14,548 bases of DNA from Frankiales bacterium (GTDB lineage Bacteria; Actinomycetota; Actinomycetes; Mycobacteriales; SCTD01). The position numbers were made by a program, and so were the translations under genes. The DNA lies in the NCBI GenBank assembly GCA_025464795.1, contig JAODNB010000216.1, positions 1-14,548 of the forward strand. The letters are read 5' to 3'. Numbering within the stretch: position 1 is the stretch's first letter; the number at the start of each line of letters is the position of its first letter. Shown here piece by piece: positions 5,509-12,376 of the stretch. Under the pieces are notes generated by a model. The model had not been told where the DNA came from. It saw only the letters and a list, made by a program, of their open reading frames with translations, and did not search any database.

Positions 5509-6366
5509 GTGGTCCAGCAGGCGTCGAAGCCGCCGGTCGTGTTCGACCCCTGCGTGGTCCTCGGCCGGCTCGCGGCTGCGCTCGCGGAAGGCAGGTCTCT
5601 CGCCGAGGGCCTTGGCGTGCTCGTCGCGGGCCTGGGCCTGCGCACTGCTGTGCTGCGGACCGCCTCCGGGGAGCTGCTGGGCGTGGGCGGTGAGGTGGTG
5701 CACGCGGTCCCGCTCTCACGCTCGGTCGCTGGGACGTCCATGGACCTTCCCGTCGGCACGGCGACCTTGAGCGTCGTCGGTGCCCGGCCCTCCCAGCTCC
5801 CGGCACTGCGTGCCGCTACAGAGATCCTCAAGCTCGGTCTCACGGCGGCGGCCGAGGAGCTGCTCGACGGCGCCGAGCAGGACCGCGACGAGATCGCCGA
5901 TGCCCTCCACGACGGGCCGGTGCAGACGCTCGTCGTCGCTCGTTACGCGGCAGACGCGGCCGTCCGCGGCGGGGATGCCCTCTTGGCCCGCGACGCGGTC
6001 CAGGACGCGCTCGTCGACGTGCGCAAGTCCCTCTGGCACCTGCGCCCTCGCGGCTCACAGGGCCTGGTGGAGTCCCTCCGACAGCTCCAGGCCCAGGTGC
6101 CCTTCGAGCTCGACGCGGCCGACGCCGACCTGGTCGGTGCCCGCGCCGTCCTGGCGTACCGCCTCGTGCAGGCCGTCGTGCGCTCCGGCGCCGGCCCCGT
6201 CTCGGTCTCTCGCCGTGGGGACCTGGCCGTCGTCGAGGTCCCCGGTGACCTCGCCGCGCCAGAGCGCTGGGCCCGCCGCGCCCTCGCCCTCGGCGGCGAC
6301 CTCACGTCTTCCTCGGGTCTTCTCCGGCTCGTGCTCCCGCTCTCTGAGGCAAGGACCCCCCTGTGA
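5509..6366 (+). CDS. NarL-type histidine kinase-like protein with degenerate ATPase domain (probable pseudokinase)
   Basis: The 285-residue protein has three parts. Residues about 10-115 resemble a small GAF-like sensor (LRTAVLRTASGELLGVGGEV). Residues about 120-185 are a HisKA_3 dimerisation/phospho-acceptor domain, with DRDEIADALHDGPVQ placing the acceptor at His134. The C-terminal part aligns by eye with a HATPase_c domain, but the N-box Asn is missing (AYRLVQAVVRSGAGPVSV, where E-A-x-x-N is expected) and there is no D-x-G-x-G G1 box. Only LALGGDL and the final LVLPL strand remain. ATP binding is therefore doubtful. No membrane segment is seen, so it is cytoplasmic. Its stop overlaps the response regulator start (GTGA), which implies coupled translation and a shared function. 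Confidence 0.85.
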   Translation: MVQQASKPPVVFDPCVVLGRLAAALAEGRSLAEGLGVLVAGLGLRTAVLRTASGELLGVGGEVVHAVPLSRSVAGTSMDLPVGTATLSVVGARPSQLPALRAATEILKLGLTAAAEELLDGAEQDRDEIADALHDGPVQTLVVARYAADAAVRGGDALLARDAVQDALVDVRKSLWHLRPRGSQGLVESLRQLQAQVPFELDAADADLVGARAVLAYRLVQAVVRSGAGPVSVSRRGDLAVVEVPGDLAAPERWARRALALGGDLTSSSGLLRLVLPLSEARTPL

Positions 6367-6992
6367 CGACTGTGCTCATCTGCGACGACCACCGCATCGT
6401 GCGAGAGGGGTTGCGCCAGTTCGTGGCAGGCGTCCCGGGCGTCGACAAGGTGGAGACCGCCGCCTCCGGCGAGGAGGTGCTCGCCCGCTACCCGCACGAG
6501 CACCCTGACCTCGTCCTCATGGACGTCCGGATGCCGGGCCTCGGTGGCCTCGAGGCCACCCGCCGGCTCGTGCAGCAGTTCCCGGAGGCGAAGGTCATCA
6601 TGCTGACCGCCGCGGACGATCGCGACCAGGTCGCGGCTGCGGTCTCGTCGGGTGCCCGGGGCTACCTGCTCAAGGACGTCTCGCACGAGGAGCTGTGCGC
6701 CGCCGTCGCCCATGCCCTCGACGGCATCGACCTCGTCGAGCCCTCGCTCCGCCGGGCCCTGGTGTCGCGCGAGCCCCAGCGCACCGGCCCGCCGCAGGCC
6801 ACGCTGACCGAGCGCGAGCTCCAGGTCCTCACGGGCATGTCGCAGGGGAAGTCGAACTCCGCCATCGGCCGGGAGCTCTACCTGTCCGAGGACACCGTCA
6901 AGACGCACGCCCGCCGGCTGTTCCGCAAGCTCGGGGTGAACGACCGCGCCCAGGCCGTGGCGCTCGGCTTCCGCCGGGGCCTCGTCACCTGA
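6363..6992 (+). CDS. bldM: BldM-type response regulator (NarL/FixJ family)
   Basis: The 209-residue protein has an N-terminal receiver with a complete phosphorylation pocket: Asp8/Asp9 (CDDH), Asp54 (LMDVRMPG), Thr82 (MLTA) and Lys104 (LLKD). A C-terminal LuxR-type helix-turn-helix occupies about residues 140-205. The stretch GRELYLSEDTVKTHARRLFR and the ending AQAVALGFRRGLVT match Streptomyces BldM closely as I remember it, and the place between a whiD-type gene and guaB is also that of bldM. In Streptomyces BldM is an atypical orphan regulator acting as homodimer, or heterodimer with WhiI, in aerial growth and sporulation. Here it has a kinase-like partner directly upstream, overlapping by 4 bases. 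There is no separate RBS close to the GTG, consistent with translational coupling. It probably binds DNA; the organism's use of it is unknown. Confidence 0.88.
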   Translation: MTTVLICDDHRIVREGLRQFVAGVPGVDKVETAASGEEVLARYPHEHPDLVLMDVRMPGLGGLEATRRLVQQFPEAKVIMLTAADDRDQVAAAVSSGARGYLLKDVSHEELCAAVAHALDGIDLVEPSLRRALVSREPQRTGPPQATLTERELQVLTGMSQGKSNSAIGRELYLSEDTVKTHARRLFRKLGVNDRAQAVALGFRRGLVT

Positions 6993-7017
6993 GCCTGACG
7001 GGCTGAACGGGTACGAT
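6989..7017 (+). promoter_or_regulatory. candidate guaB promoter
   Basis: CTGAGC (6989-6994) and TACGAT (7012-7017) are 17 bases apart. The -35 overlaps the end of the bldM-type gene. Transcription from here would give a leader of about 28 bases before the guaB ATG. Confidence 0.5.
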
Positions 7018-7027
7018 GGGGTGCTTC

Positions 7028-7043
7028 CTCCGGCAGCCGGGAG
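7028..7043 (+). promoter_or_regulatory. guaB leader hairpin covering the ribosome binding site
   Basis: CTCCGG (7028-7033) can pair with CCGGGAG (7037-7043) with one bulged G, around a 3-base loop. The 3' arm contains GGGAG, the Shine-Dalgarno sequence 8 bases before the guaB ATG. The fold could limit translation initiation. The stem is short and may be incidental. Confidence 0.3.
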
Positions 7044-7051
7044 CAGCGCAC

Positions 7052-8566
7052 ATGGACCCCCTCAGAGACGACCACTTCGGGGGCCTCCTGGCGCCCATCG
7101 GACTCACCTTCGACGACGTCCTGCTGCTCCCCGGCTACAGCGAGGTCAACCCCGCTGACGCGATCACCGCGACGCGGCTGAGCAAGCGCATCACCCTCAA
7201 CATCCCGCTGCTGTCCAGCGCCATGGACACGGTGACCGAGGCTCGGATGGCCATCGCCATGGCACGCCAGGGCGGCATCGGCGTGCTGCACCGCAACCTG
7301 TCGATCGAGGACCAGGCCGCTCAGGTCGACCTCGTGAAGCGGTCCGAGGCGGGCATGGTCACCAACCCCGTCACCTGCTCCCCGGAGAACACCCTCGCCG
7401 AGGTGGACCTGCTCTGCGGCCGCTACCGGATCAGCGGCCTACCGGTCGTCGACGAGGACGGCGTGCTGCTCGGCATCGTCACCAACCGCGACACCCGCTT
7501 CGAGTCCGACCAGCAGAAGCTCGTACGCGACGTGATGACCCCCATGCCCCTCGTCACCGCTCCCGTCGGGGTCAGCAACGACGACGCCCTCCGCCTGCTG
7601 CAGAGCAACAAGATCGAGAAGCTCCCGCTGGTCGACGGCCACGGCCGTCTCGCGGGGATGATCACCGTCAAGGACTTCGTGAAGAAGGACCAGTACCCGC
7701 TCGCCACCAAGGACGAGGACGGGCGCCTCAGGGTGGCCGCGGCCATCGGCTTCCACGGGGACGCCTTCAAGCGCGCGATGGCTCTCGTGGACGCCGGTGT
7801 CGACGCGATCGTGGTCGACGTCGCGCAGGGCCACGGCAAGGGCGTTCTCGACATGATCGCGGCTCTGAAGAGCGAGTCGTCGGCGTCCCACGTCGACGTC
7901 ATCGGCGGCAACATCGCGACCCGCTCCGGGGCTCAGGCACTGGTCGATGCAGGTGCCGATGGGGTCAAGACGGGAGTCGGGCCTGGGAGCATCTGCACCA
8001 CCAGGGTCGTTGCCGGGGTGGGAGTCCCGCAGGTCTCGGCCATCTACGAGGCGTCTCTCGCGTGCAAGCCGGCGGGCGTGCCTGTGATCGGAGACGGGGG
8101 CCTCCAGTACTCCGGGGACATCGCCAAGGCTCTGGTGGCCGGCGCCGACACCGTGATGCTCGGCAGCCTCCTCGCCGGTGTCGAGGAGAGCCCGGGCGAG
8201 CTGGTGTTCACGAACGGCAAGCAGTTCAAGACCTACCGGGGGATGGGGTCGCTCGGTGCGATGTCGTCCCGGGGCACGAAGAAGTCCTACTCCAAGGACC
8301 GGTACTCCCAGGCCGACGTGTCGAGCGACGACGCGCTGATCGCAGAGGGCGTCGAGGGGCAGGTCCCGTACCGCGGTCCGCTGTCTGCGGTTGCGCTCCA
8401 GCTGGTCGGAGGCCTGCGCCAGTCGATGTACTACGTGGGCGCCGCCACGATCCCCGAGCTCCAGGAGAAGGGGTCCTTCGTCAGGATCACCGCTGCCGGT
8501 CTGAAAGAGTCGCACCCGCACGACATCCAGATGACCGTGGAAGCACCCAACTACAGCGGGTCCTAG
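7052..8566 (+). CDS. guaB: IMP dehydrogenase
   Basis: It oxidises IMP to XMP with NAD+, the first committed step to GMP, in the cytoplasm as a tetramer or octamer. The 504-residue protein has the TIM barrel start (LTFDDVLLLPGYS), paired CBS domains at about 100-215 inserted in the barrel, the active-site loop GPGSICTTR with catalytic Cys315, the phosphate-binding region GDGGLQYSGDI, MLGSLLAG, and the mobile flap GMGSLGAMSSRG with the Arg-Tyr pair (KDRYSQAD) near residue 416. The length is usual for the family. The frame is open from an ATG at 7016, but the ATG at 7052 has GGGAG eight bases upstream and matches family starts; the earlier ATG would overlap the -10 element. guaB3 follows after 19 bases, so the two are probably one transcript. 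Confidence 0.98.
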   Translation: MDPLRDDHFGGLLAPIGLTFDDVLLLPGYSEVNPADAITATRLSKRITLNIPLLSSAMDTVTEARMAIAMARQGGIGVLHRNLSIEDQAAQVDLVKRSEAGMVTNPVTCSPENTLAEVDLLCGRYRISGLPVVDEDGVLLGIVTNRDTRFESDQQKLVRDVMTPMPLVTAPVGVSNDDALRLLQSNKIEKLPLVDGHGRLAGMITVKDFVKKDQYPLATKDEDGRLRVAAAIGFHGDAFKRAMALVDAGVDAIVVDVAQGHGKGVLDMIAALKSESSASHVDVIGGNIATRSGAQALVDAGADGVKTGVGPGSICTTRVVAGVGVPQVSAIYEASLACKPAGVPVIGDGGLQYSGDIAKALVAGADTVMLGSLLAGVEESPGELVFTNGKQFKTYRGMGSLGAMSSRGTKKSYSKDRYSQADVSSDDALIAEGVEGQVPYRGPLSAVALQLVGGLRQSMYYVGAATIPELQEKGSFVRITAAGLKESHPHDIQMTVEAPNYSGS

Positions 8567-8585
8567 GTAGAGGCGACACAGACCA

Positions 8586-9752
8586 GTGGCTGAGATCGAG
8601 ATCGGCATCGGCAAGAGCGGGCGCCGGGCCTACGGGTTCGACGACATCGCGATCGTCCCGAGCCGCCGCACCCGCGACCCCGAGGACGTCAGCCTCGCGT
8701 GGGAGATCGACGCCTACCGCTTCGAGCTCCCGGTGATGGCCAGCCCGATGGACGGGGTGATGTCGCCGGAGACGGTGGTGGCCCTCGGCAGGCTGGGGGG
8801 CCTCGGCGTGCTCGACCTCGAGGGCCTGTGGACCAGGTACGACGACCCTCAGCCGCTGCTCGACGAGATCGCCGACCTGCCCGGTCACCTGGCGGTCGAC
8901 CGGATGCGTGAGATCTACGCGAAGCCGATCGAGGCCGACCTGATCAGCGCACGGGTCAAGCAGGTACGCGACTCCGGCGTCACCGTTGCGGCGAGCCTGA
9001 CTCCTCAGCGCACCGTCCAGTTCGCCCAGACCGTCATCGACGCGGGTGTCGACCTGTTCGTCATCCAGGGGACGGTGGTCAGTGCCGAGCACGTCTCCAG
9101 CCACTCGGAGCCGCTGAACCTCAAGCGGTTCATCGCCGAGCTCGACGTCCCGGTCATCGTGGGCGGTTGCGCGACCTACCAGTCGGCGCTGCACCTGATG
9201 AGGACCGGAGCCGCCGGCATCCTCGTCGGCGTCGGCCCGGGACAGGCCAACACGACCCGTGCGATCCTGGGCCTCGGGGTGCCGATGGCCACCAGCATCG
9301 CGGATGCGGCCGGGGCTCGACGCGACTACCTGGACGAGTCCGGTGGCCGCTACGTCCACGTCATCGCGGACGGCGGCATGAAGACCGGTGGCGACGTCGC
9401 CAAGGCGATCGCGATGGGCGCTGACGCGGTCATGATGGGCAGTGCGCTCGCCCGCGCCCAAGAGGCACCGGGCAAGGGCTGGCACTGGGGCCACGCGAGC
9501 CATCACCCGGTCCTGCCGCGTGGAACCCGAGTCCGCACCGAGGCGGTGGGCACGCTCGAGGAGATCCTTGTCGGGCCGGCGAACACCGACGACGGGGCGA
9601 CGAACATCTTCGGCGGGCTGCGCCGCGCGATGGCGATGACGGGCTACTCCTCGATCAAGGAGTTCCAGAAGGTCGAGGTCATGGTGGCGCCTGCCCTTCG
9701 CACCGAGGGCAAGGACCTCCAGCGCGCCCAGGGCCTCGGGACGTTCCGCTAG
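8586..9752 (+). CDS. guaB3: GuaB3, IMP dehydrogenase-related protein (IMPDH/GMPR family)
   Basis: This 388-residue barrel protein belongs to the IMPDH/GMP reductase superfamily and lacks CBS domains. The N-terminus (AEIEIGIGKSGRRAYGFDDI, then VPSRRTRDPEDVS) and AWEIDAYRFELPV are typical of actinobacterial GuaB3. Further landmarks are VADGGMKTGGDVAKAI-like text (HVIADGGMKTGGDVAK), DAVMMGSALARA and IFGGLRRAMAMTGY. At the loop that carries the catalytic Cys in GuaB (GPGSICTTR) this protein reads GPGQANTTR, so Asn222 takes the Cys place. Ordinary IMP dehydrogenase chemistry is therefore not expected, and the physiological role of actinobacterial GuaB3 is unsettled. The GTG start is 19 bases after guaB; AGAGG lies 12 bases upstream, a long spacing, so coupling to guaB translation may help. 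Confidence 0.93.
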   Translation: MAEIEIGIGKSGRRAYGFDDIAIVPSRRTRDPEDVSLAWEIDAYRFELPVMASPMDGVMSPETVVALGRLGGLGVLDLEGLWTRYDDPQPLLDEIADLPGHLAVDRMREIYAKPIEADLISARVKQVRDSGVTVAASLTPQRTVQFAQTVIDAGVDLFVIQGTVVSAEHVSSHSEPLNLKRFIAELDVPVIVGGCATYQSALHLMRTGAAGILVGVGPGQANTTRAILGLGVPMATSIADAAGARRDYLDESGGRYVHVIADGGMKTGGDVAKAIAMGADAVMMGSALARAQEAPGKGWHWGHASHHPVLPRGTRVRTEAVGTLEEILVGPANTDDGATNIFGGLRRAMAMTGYSSIKEFQKVEVMVAPALRTEGKDLQRAQGLGTFR

Positions 9753-9755
9753 GTC

Positions 9756-9777
9756 CGCAGCAGGAATCCCGGCTGCG
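9756..9777 (+). terminator. possible weak terminator or 3' hairpin after guaB3
   Basis: CGCAGC (9756-9761) and GCTGCG (9772-9777) form a perfect 6-bp stem with a 10-base loop, starting 3 bases after the guaB3 stop. No T-run follows. The next gene starts only 81 bases after guaB3, so readthrough is possible. Confidence 0.3.
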
Positions 9778-9794
9778 ATCGCGAACACTCCTGC

Positions 9795-9808
9795 AGGGCG
9801 CGAGCCCT
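9795..9808 (+). other. GNRA-type leader stem-loop
   Basis: AGGGC-GCGA-GCCCT forms a 5-bp stem closed by a GCGA tetraloop in the 81-base gap between guaB3 and the secreted-protein gene, upstream of its AGGAG site. A C-rich run (9811-9821) separates the hairpin from the RBS. Confidence 0.3.
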
Positions 9809-9833
9809 CACCCCACCCCCCAGGAGCGCGTTG

Positions 9834-11369
9834 ATGTCTGCACGACCCGGTTCCCGTCGCCTGCTCGCTGTCTGCCTGGCCTCGGGCGTGACGCTCACAG
9901 GCCTCACCGTCGCCGCCGCGGCTGCCACCACAGGGCCGGCAGCCGTCGCTCCTGTCGGTGCCCCGTTCGCGGCCGCGAGCGCCTCGAGCAGTGCTTCAGC
10001 GAGTCCCACCGCGACCTCGAGCGCGTCAGCCACCCCCGCGCCCGCGCCGACGTTCGACTCAGACGGGCTGTTCACGCAACCGCGCAAGGGCTGCCTGCAG
10101 TTCGCCGACCCTGCCGGAGACGCCTCCCTCAGCGGCGTCGACAACGATGACGACCTCGACCTGACCGGCGTGGTCTACAAGACGACGAGCAGCGCGCTCC
10201 AGGTCTTCGTCAAGGAGGCCGCCCTCGGCACCGCCCCGTCCTCGTCCGGCTCGGTGGTCTACGACGGTCACCGGTTCAGCACGACCTTCGTCATCGCTGG
10301 GCGGAAGGTGGTCCTCTCGGCCACCAGCGACAAGGACGTGACGGCCACCGTGACGGGTGGTCCGACCGCATCCGCCAGCCCGACCGCCACGCCCACCGCG
10401 ACGGCAACCGCGACACCCACGGCAACGGCCTCGGCCACAGCCAGTGCCACGCCCAGCCCGACGACGTCGCCGTCGAGCGGCGGCGGCCTGCCGATCGGCT
10501 TGCCGGGAGGCGGCGCGAGCGCGACCCCCACCGATACCCCGAGCGCCACCGCCAGCGCCACGCCGAGCGGCAGCGCGTCGCCCACGAACGGCGGCCTCGT
10601 CCCCACTGCCACGTTCGACACCAAGAACAGCAACATCGTGTTCTCGGTCCCACGGGCGCAGCTGGCCCAGCTCGTGGGCGCGGCGATCTACGGCGCACCG
10701 ATCAACGGCCTGGCGGCGCAGAGCGCCGGCACCAGCAGCTTGGGCTTCCCGGACATGGTCGCCGACGACGCAGCGCCCACGAAGGACAGCGAGAAGACCT
10801 ACGTCATCGGCGACAACACCTGCTTCCTGCCGCCGCCTGCGAAGCTGTTCCTGTCCGCTCCGTCGGCGGCCTACACGGACACCGCCGTCGTGACGGGCAG
10901 CATCCAGGACTCCGACGGCGTGGACCTGTCCGGTCAGCAGCTTGTCCTGCACATCTCGGGCCTGCCCGACCGCACTCTCACGTCCAACGCCTCGGGTGAC
11001 GCCGTCTTCCGCTTCAAGGAGACCCTGCGCGCGGGCACCCGACCGATGACCCTGACGTTCGCCGGCACCACGGCGGCGGGCCGCGCGAGCGTCACCGAGG
11101 TGTTCTCGACCAGGATCGAGAGCACCCAGGTGAAGCTGGCTGCGACCAGGGGCGTGATCACCGGCACCCTGCTCGACAACGACAACCACCCGATCGTGAA
11201 CCGGCACATCACCTTCGCGGTCGGCACCCGGCGCTACAACGTCACGACGGACGCCCACGGCAAGGCGCTGCTGAAGGGCATCGCGAAGGGCACGACGGTG
11301 AAGGCCTTCTTCACCGCGGTGCCGACGCTCTACGCCTCCTCGCGGACTGCGGCCATCGGCGCGCTGTAG
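9834..11369 (+). CDS. secreted Ser/Thr/Ala/Pro-rich protein with C-terminal Ig-like beta domains
   Basis: The 511-residue protein has an N-terminal signal peptide (RPGSRRLLAVCLASG, hydrophobic to about residue 33). A first low-complexity S/A/T/P segment (about 50-75) and a globular part with GCLQFADPAGDASL follow. A long S/T/A/P linker spans about 176-250, then another globular part ending with NTCFLPPP. The C-terminal third (about 334-420 and 430-511) has strand-rich text such as AVVTGSIQDSDG...LSGQQLVLHISG and GVITGTLLDNDNHPIVNRHI, like bacterial Ig-like or carboxypeptidase-regulatory-like folds. No sortase motif or enzyme signature is seen. It is probably an extracellular or wall-associated adhesive or structural protein, and the linkers could be glycosylated. 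The ATG is preceded by AGGAG at 7 bases; a TTG at 9831 is less well spaced. Its 3' end overlaps the convergent acetyltransferase gene by 40 bases. Confidence 0.82.
   Translation: MSARPGSRRLLAVCLASGVTLTGLTVAAAAATTGPAAVAPVGAPFAAASASSSASASPTATSSASATPAPAPTFDSDGLFTQPRKGCLQFADPAGDASLSGVDNDDDLDLTGVVYKTTSSALQVFVKEAALGTAPSSSGSVVYDGHRFSTTFVIAGRKVVLSATSDKDVTATVTGGPTASASPTATPTATATATPTATASATASATPSPTTSPSSGGGLPIGLPGGGASATPTDTPSATASATPSGSASPTNGGLVPTATFDTKNSNIVFSVPRAQLAQLVGAAIYGAPINGLAAQSAGTSSLGFPDMVADDAAPTKDSEKTYVIGDNTCFLPPPAKLFLSAPSAAYTDTAVVTGSIQDSDGVDLSGQQLVLHISGLPDRTLTSNASGDAVFRFKETLRAGTRPMTLTFAGTTAAGRASVTEVFSTRIESTQVKLAATRGVITGTLLDNDNHPIVNRHITFAVGTRRYNVTTDAHGKALLKGIAKGTTVKAFFTAVPTLYASSRTAAIGAL
10362..10583 (+). 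repeat. low-complexity coding repeat (Pro/Thr/Ala/Ser codons)
   Basis: Degenerate tandem units of the type ACC-GCG-ACG-CCC encode runs such as ATPTATATATPTATASATAS, interrupted by a short Gly/Leu/Pro-rich island (GGGLPIGLPGGGAS). The reading frame is kept throughout. Such stretches can change length by slippage between strains. Confidence 0.7.
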
Positions 11370-12064
11370 ACCCGCCACGGCGGAGCGTCCACGAACCCGA
11401 GCTCCGCGTACACGCCGTACCCCAGGTCGCTCGGGTTGAGGAAGGCCAGGTCGCAGCCTCGGCGCTCGCCCTCATGCAGCGCGGCAAGGGTGACGGCCCG
11501 GCCGAGGCCCTTCCTGCGGTGGGAGGCCACGGTGGCGACGCCGTAGATCGCGGCCACTCCCTCGACCGTGACGAGAGTCGCCGTCGCGGCAGCCACGCCC
11601 TCATCGTGAGCCACCACCACGGCGCACGCGTCGTTGACGAGCTTCGGCAGCACGAACTCCGCAGCGCGCTCCTCCTCGAAGGCCTCGGCCTGGATGCCCA
11701 CGGCGTCCTCGCTGCCCCACCAGAGCTCCACCTCGGGTCGAAGAGGCATCGCCGGCAGCCGGCTGAGGTCGCGCAGCATCACGCGCTGGTCGGTCACGTG
11801 AGGAGTCCCGGGGTCGAGCTCGAGCTCCGCAGGCACCAGCACGCCCCACGGCATGCCCCGCTCCTCGAACCACCTGCGGGCCTCAGGGAGCGCCCGCAGG
11901 CCGGACGGGTCGGTCACGTGAGCGCCGTTCCAGTACGGGACCGGAAGGCCTGTGGTGTGGACCGCGAGACCACCGAGGTCTGCCCAGGAACCGCCGGGTC
12001 GGGTGAGGACGTCCGCCCGCCAGACCGCGACCGTGGCTGACCGCTGACGTGCGAGAGCGTCCAT
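11330..12064 (-). CDS. GNAT-family N-acetyltransferase, 244 aa
   Basis: The C-terminal half carries a GNAT fold. Strand 4 and the acetyl-CoA pyrophosphate loop read IYGVATVASHRRKGLGRAVT (R-x-x-G-x-G), followed by a helix (LAALHEGERRGCDLAFLNPS) and the YAELGF motif typical of strand 7. The N-terminal 100 residues (ADVLTRPGGSWADLGG, PVPYWNGAHVTDP) are family-specific and may shape the acceptor site. The substrate cannot be told. The ATG at 12064 has no Shine-Dalgarno sequence and lies 20 bases from the start of the divergent DUF427 gene, suggesting a leaderless transcript. The stop (TAG at 11330-11332) is inside the convergent secreted-protein gene, a 40-base tail-to-tail overlap. Confidence 0.87.
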   Translation of the reverse strand: MDALARQRSATVAVWRADVLTRPGGSWADLGGLAVHTTGLPVPYWNGAHVTDPSGLRALPEARRWFEERGMPWGVLVPAELELDPGTPHVTDQRVMLRDLSRLPAMPLRPEVELWWGSEDAVGIQAEAFEEERAAEFVLPKLVNDACAVVVAHDEGVAAATATLVTVEGVAAIYGVATVASHRRKGLGRAVTLAALHEGERRGCDLAFLNPSDLGYGVYAELGFVDAPPWRVYSAPMAAVREEA

Positions 12065-12084
12065 GACGACGCATGATGGTCTAC

Positions 12085-12366
12085 ATGGCTACCGCGACCT
12101 GGAACGGCACCGTCATCGCCCAGTCGGACGACACGGTCGTCGTCGAGAACAACCACTACTTCCCGCTGTCCGCTGTTGCCGAGGGGGTGCTCGTGAAGAC
12201 CGACCACACCAGCGTCTGCCCCTGGAAGGGAACGGCCAGCTACTACTCGGTCGTGGTCGACGGGCAGGCGAACGAGAACGCTGCCTGGTACTACCCCGAC
12301 CCGAAGGACGCCGCGGCCGAGATTCAGGACCGCGTCGCGTTCTGGAAGGGCATTGTCGTCTCCTAG
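12085..12366 (+). CDS. DUF427 domain protein, 93 aa
   Basis: The small protein reads as a DUF427 domain over its whole length: MATATWNGTVIAQSDDTVVV, NNHYFPLSAV, TSVCPWKGTASYYSV and AAWYYPDPKDAAAEIQDRVA. The family is a compact beta barrel-like fold, common in actinobacteria, without an assigned reaction; CPWKG and W-Y-Y-P-x-P are its hallmarks. The start is placed at the ATG giving MATATW. Two earlier in-frame ATGs (12073, 12076) would add MMVY and leave almost no promoter space. No RBS is evident, but CATGAT (12072-12077) sits 7 bases upstream as a possible -10 for a leaderless mRNA. Its stop codon is part of the proposed guaA -10 element. Confidence 0.88.
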   Translation: MATATWNGTVIAQSDDTVVVENNHYFPLSAVAEGVLVKTDHTSVCPWKGTASYYSVVVDGQANENAAWYYPDPKDAAAEIQDRVAFWKGIVVS

Positions 12367-12369
12367 ACT
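12364..12369 (+). promoter_or_regulatory. -10 element for leaderless guaA transcript
   Basis: TAGACT lies exactly 7 bases before the guaA GTG at 12377, and its first three bases are the stop codon of the DUF427 gene. There is no clear Shine-Dalgarno sequence, so leaderless translation from this promoter is likely. The -35 (around 12340-12346) is weak. Confidence 0.5.
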
Positions 12370-12376
12370 GACGGGG

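Noticed and set aside
8487..9788. 433-codon minus-strand open frame over guaB3
   Set aside because: It is a shadow of guaB3, whose sequence is unmistakable; no RBS or family motif in the antisense product.
9808..9821. Possible BldM half-site (TCACCCC) before the secreted Ig-like protein gene
   Set aside because: Only one half-site with no inverted partner, embedded in a C-rich run; expected by chance at this GC content.
10362..10583. Repeat stretch considered as a CRISPR or satellite array
   Set aside because: There are no constant repeats with unique spacers; it is in-frame coding low complexity.
10059..11378. 439-codon minus-strand open frame
   Set aside because: It lies opposite the secreted Ig-like protein; the composition is Arg/Gly-rich from the complement of the Ala/Thr/Ser/Pro repeats, and it has no plausible domain or start.
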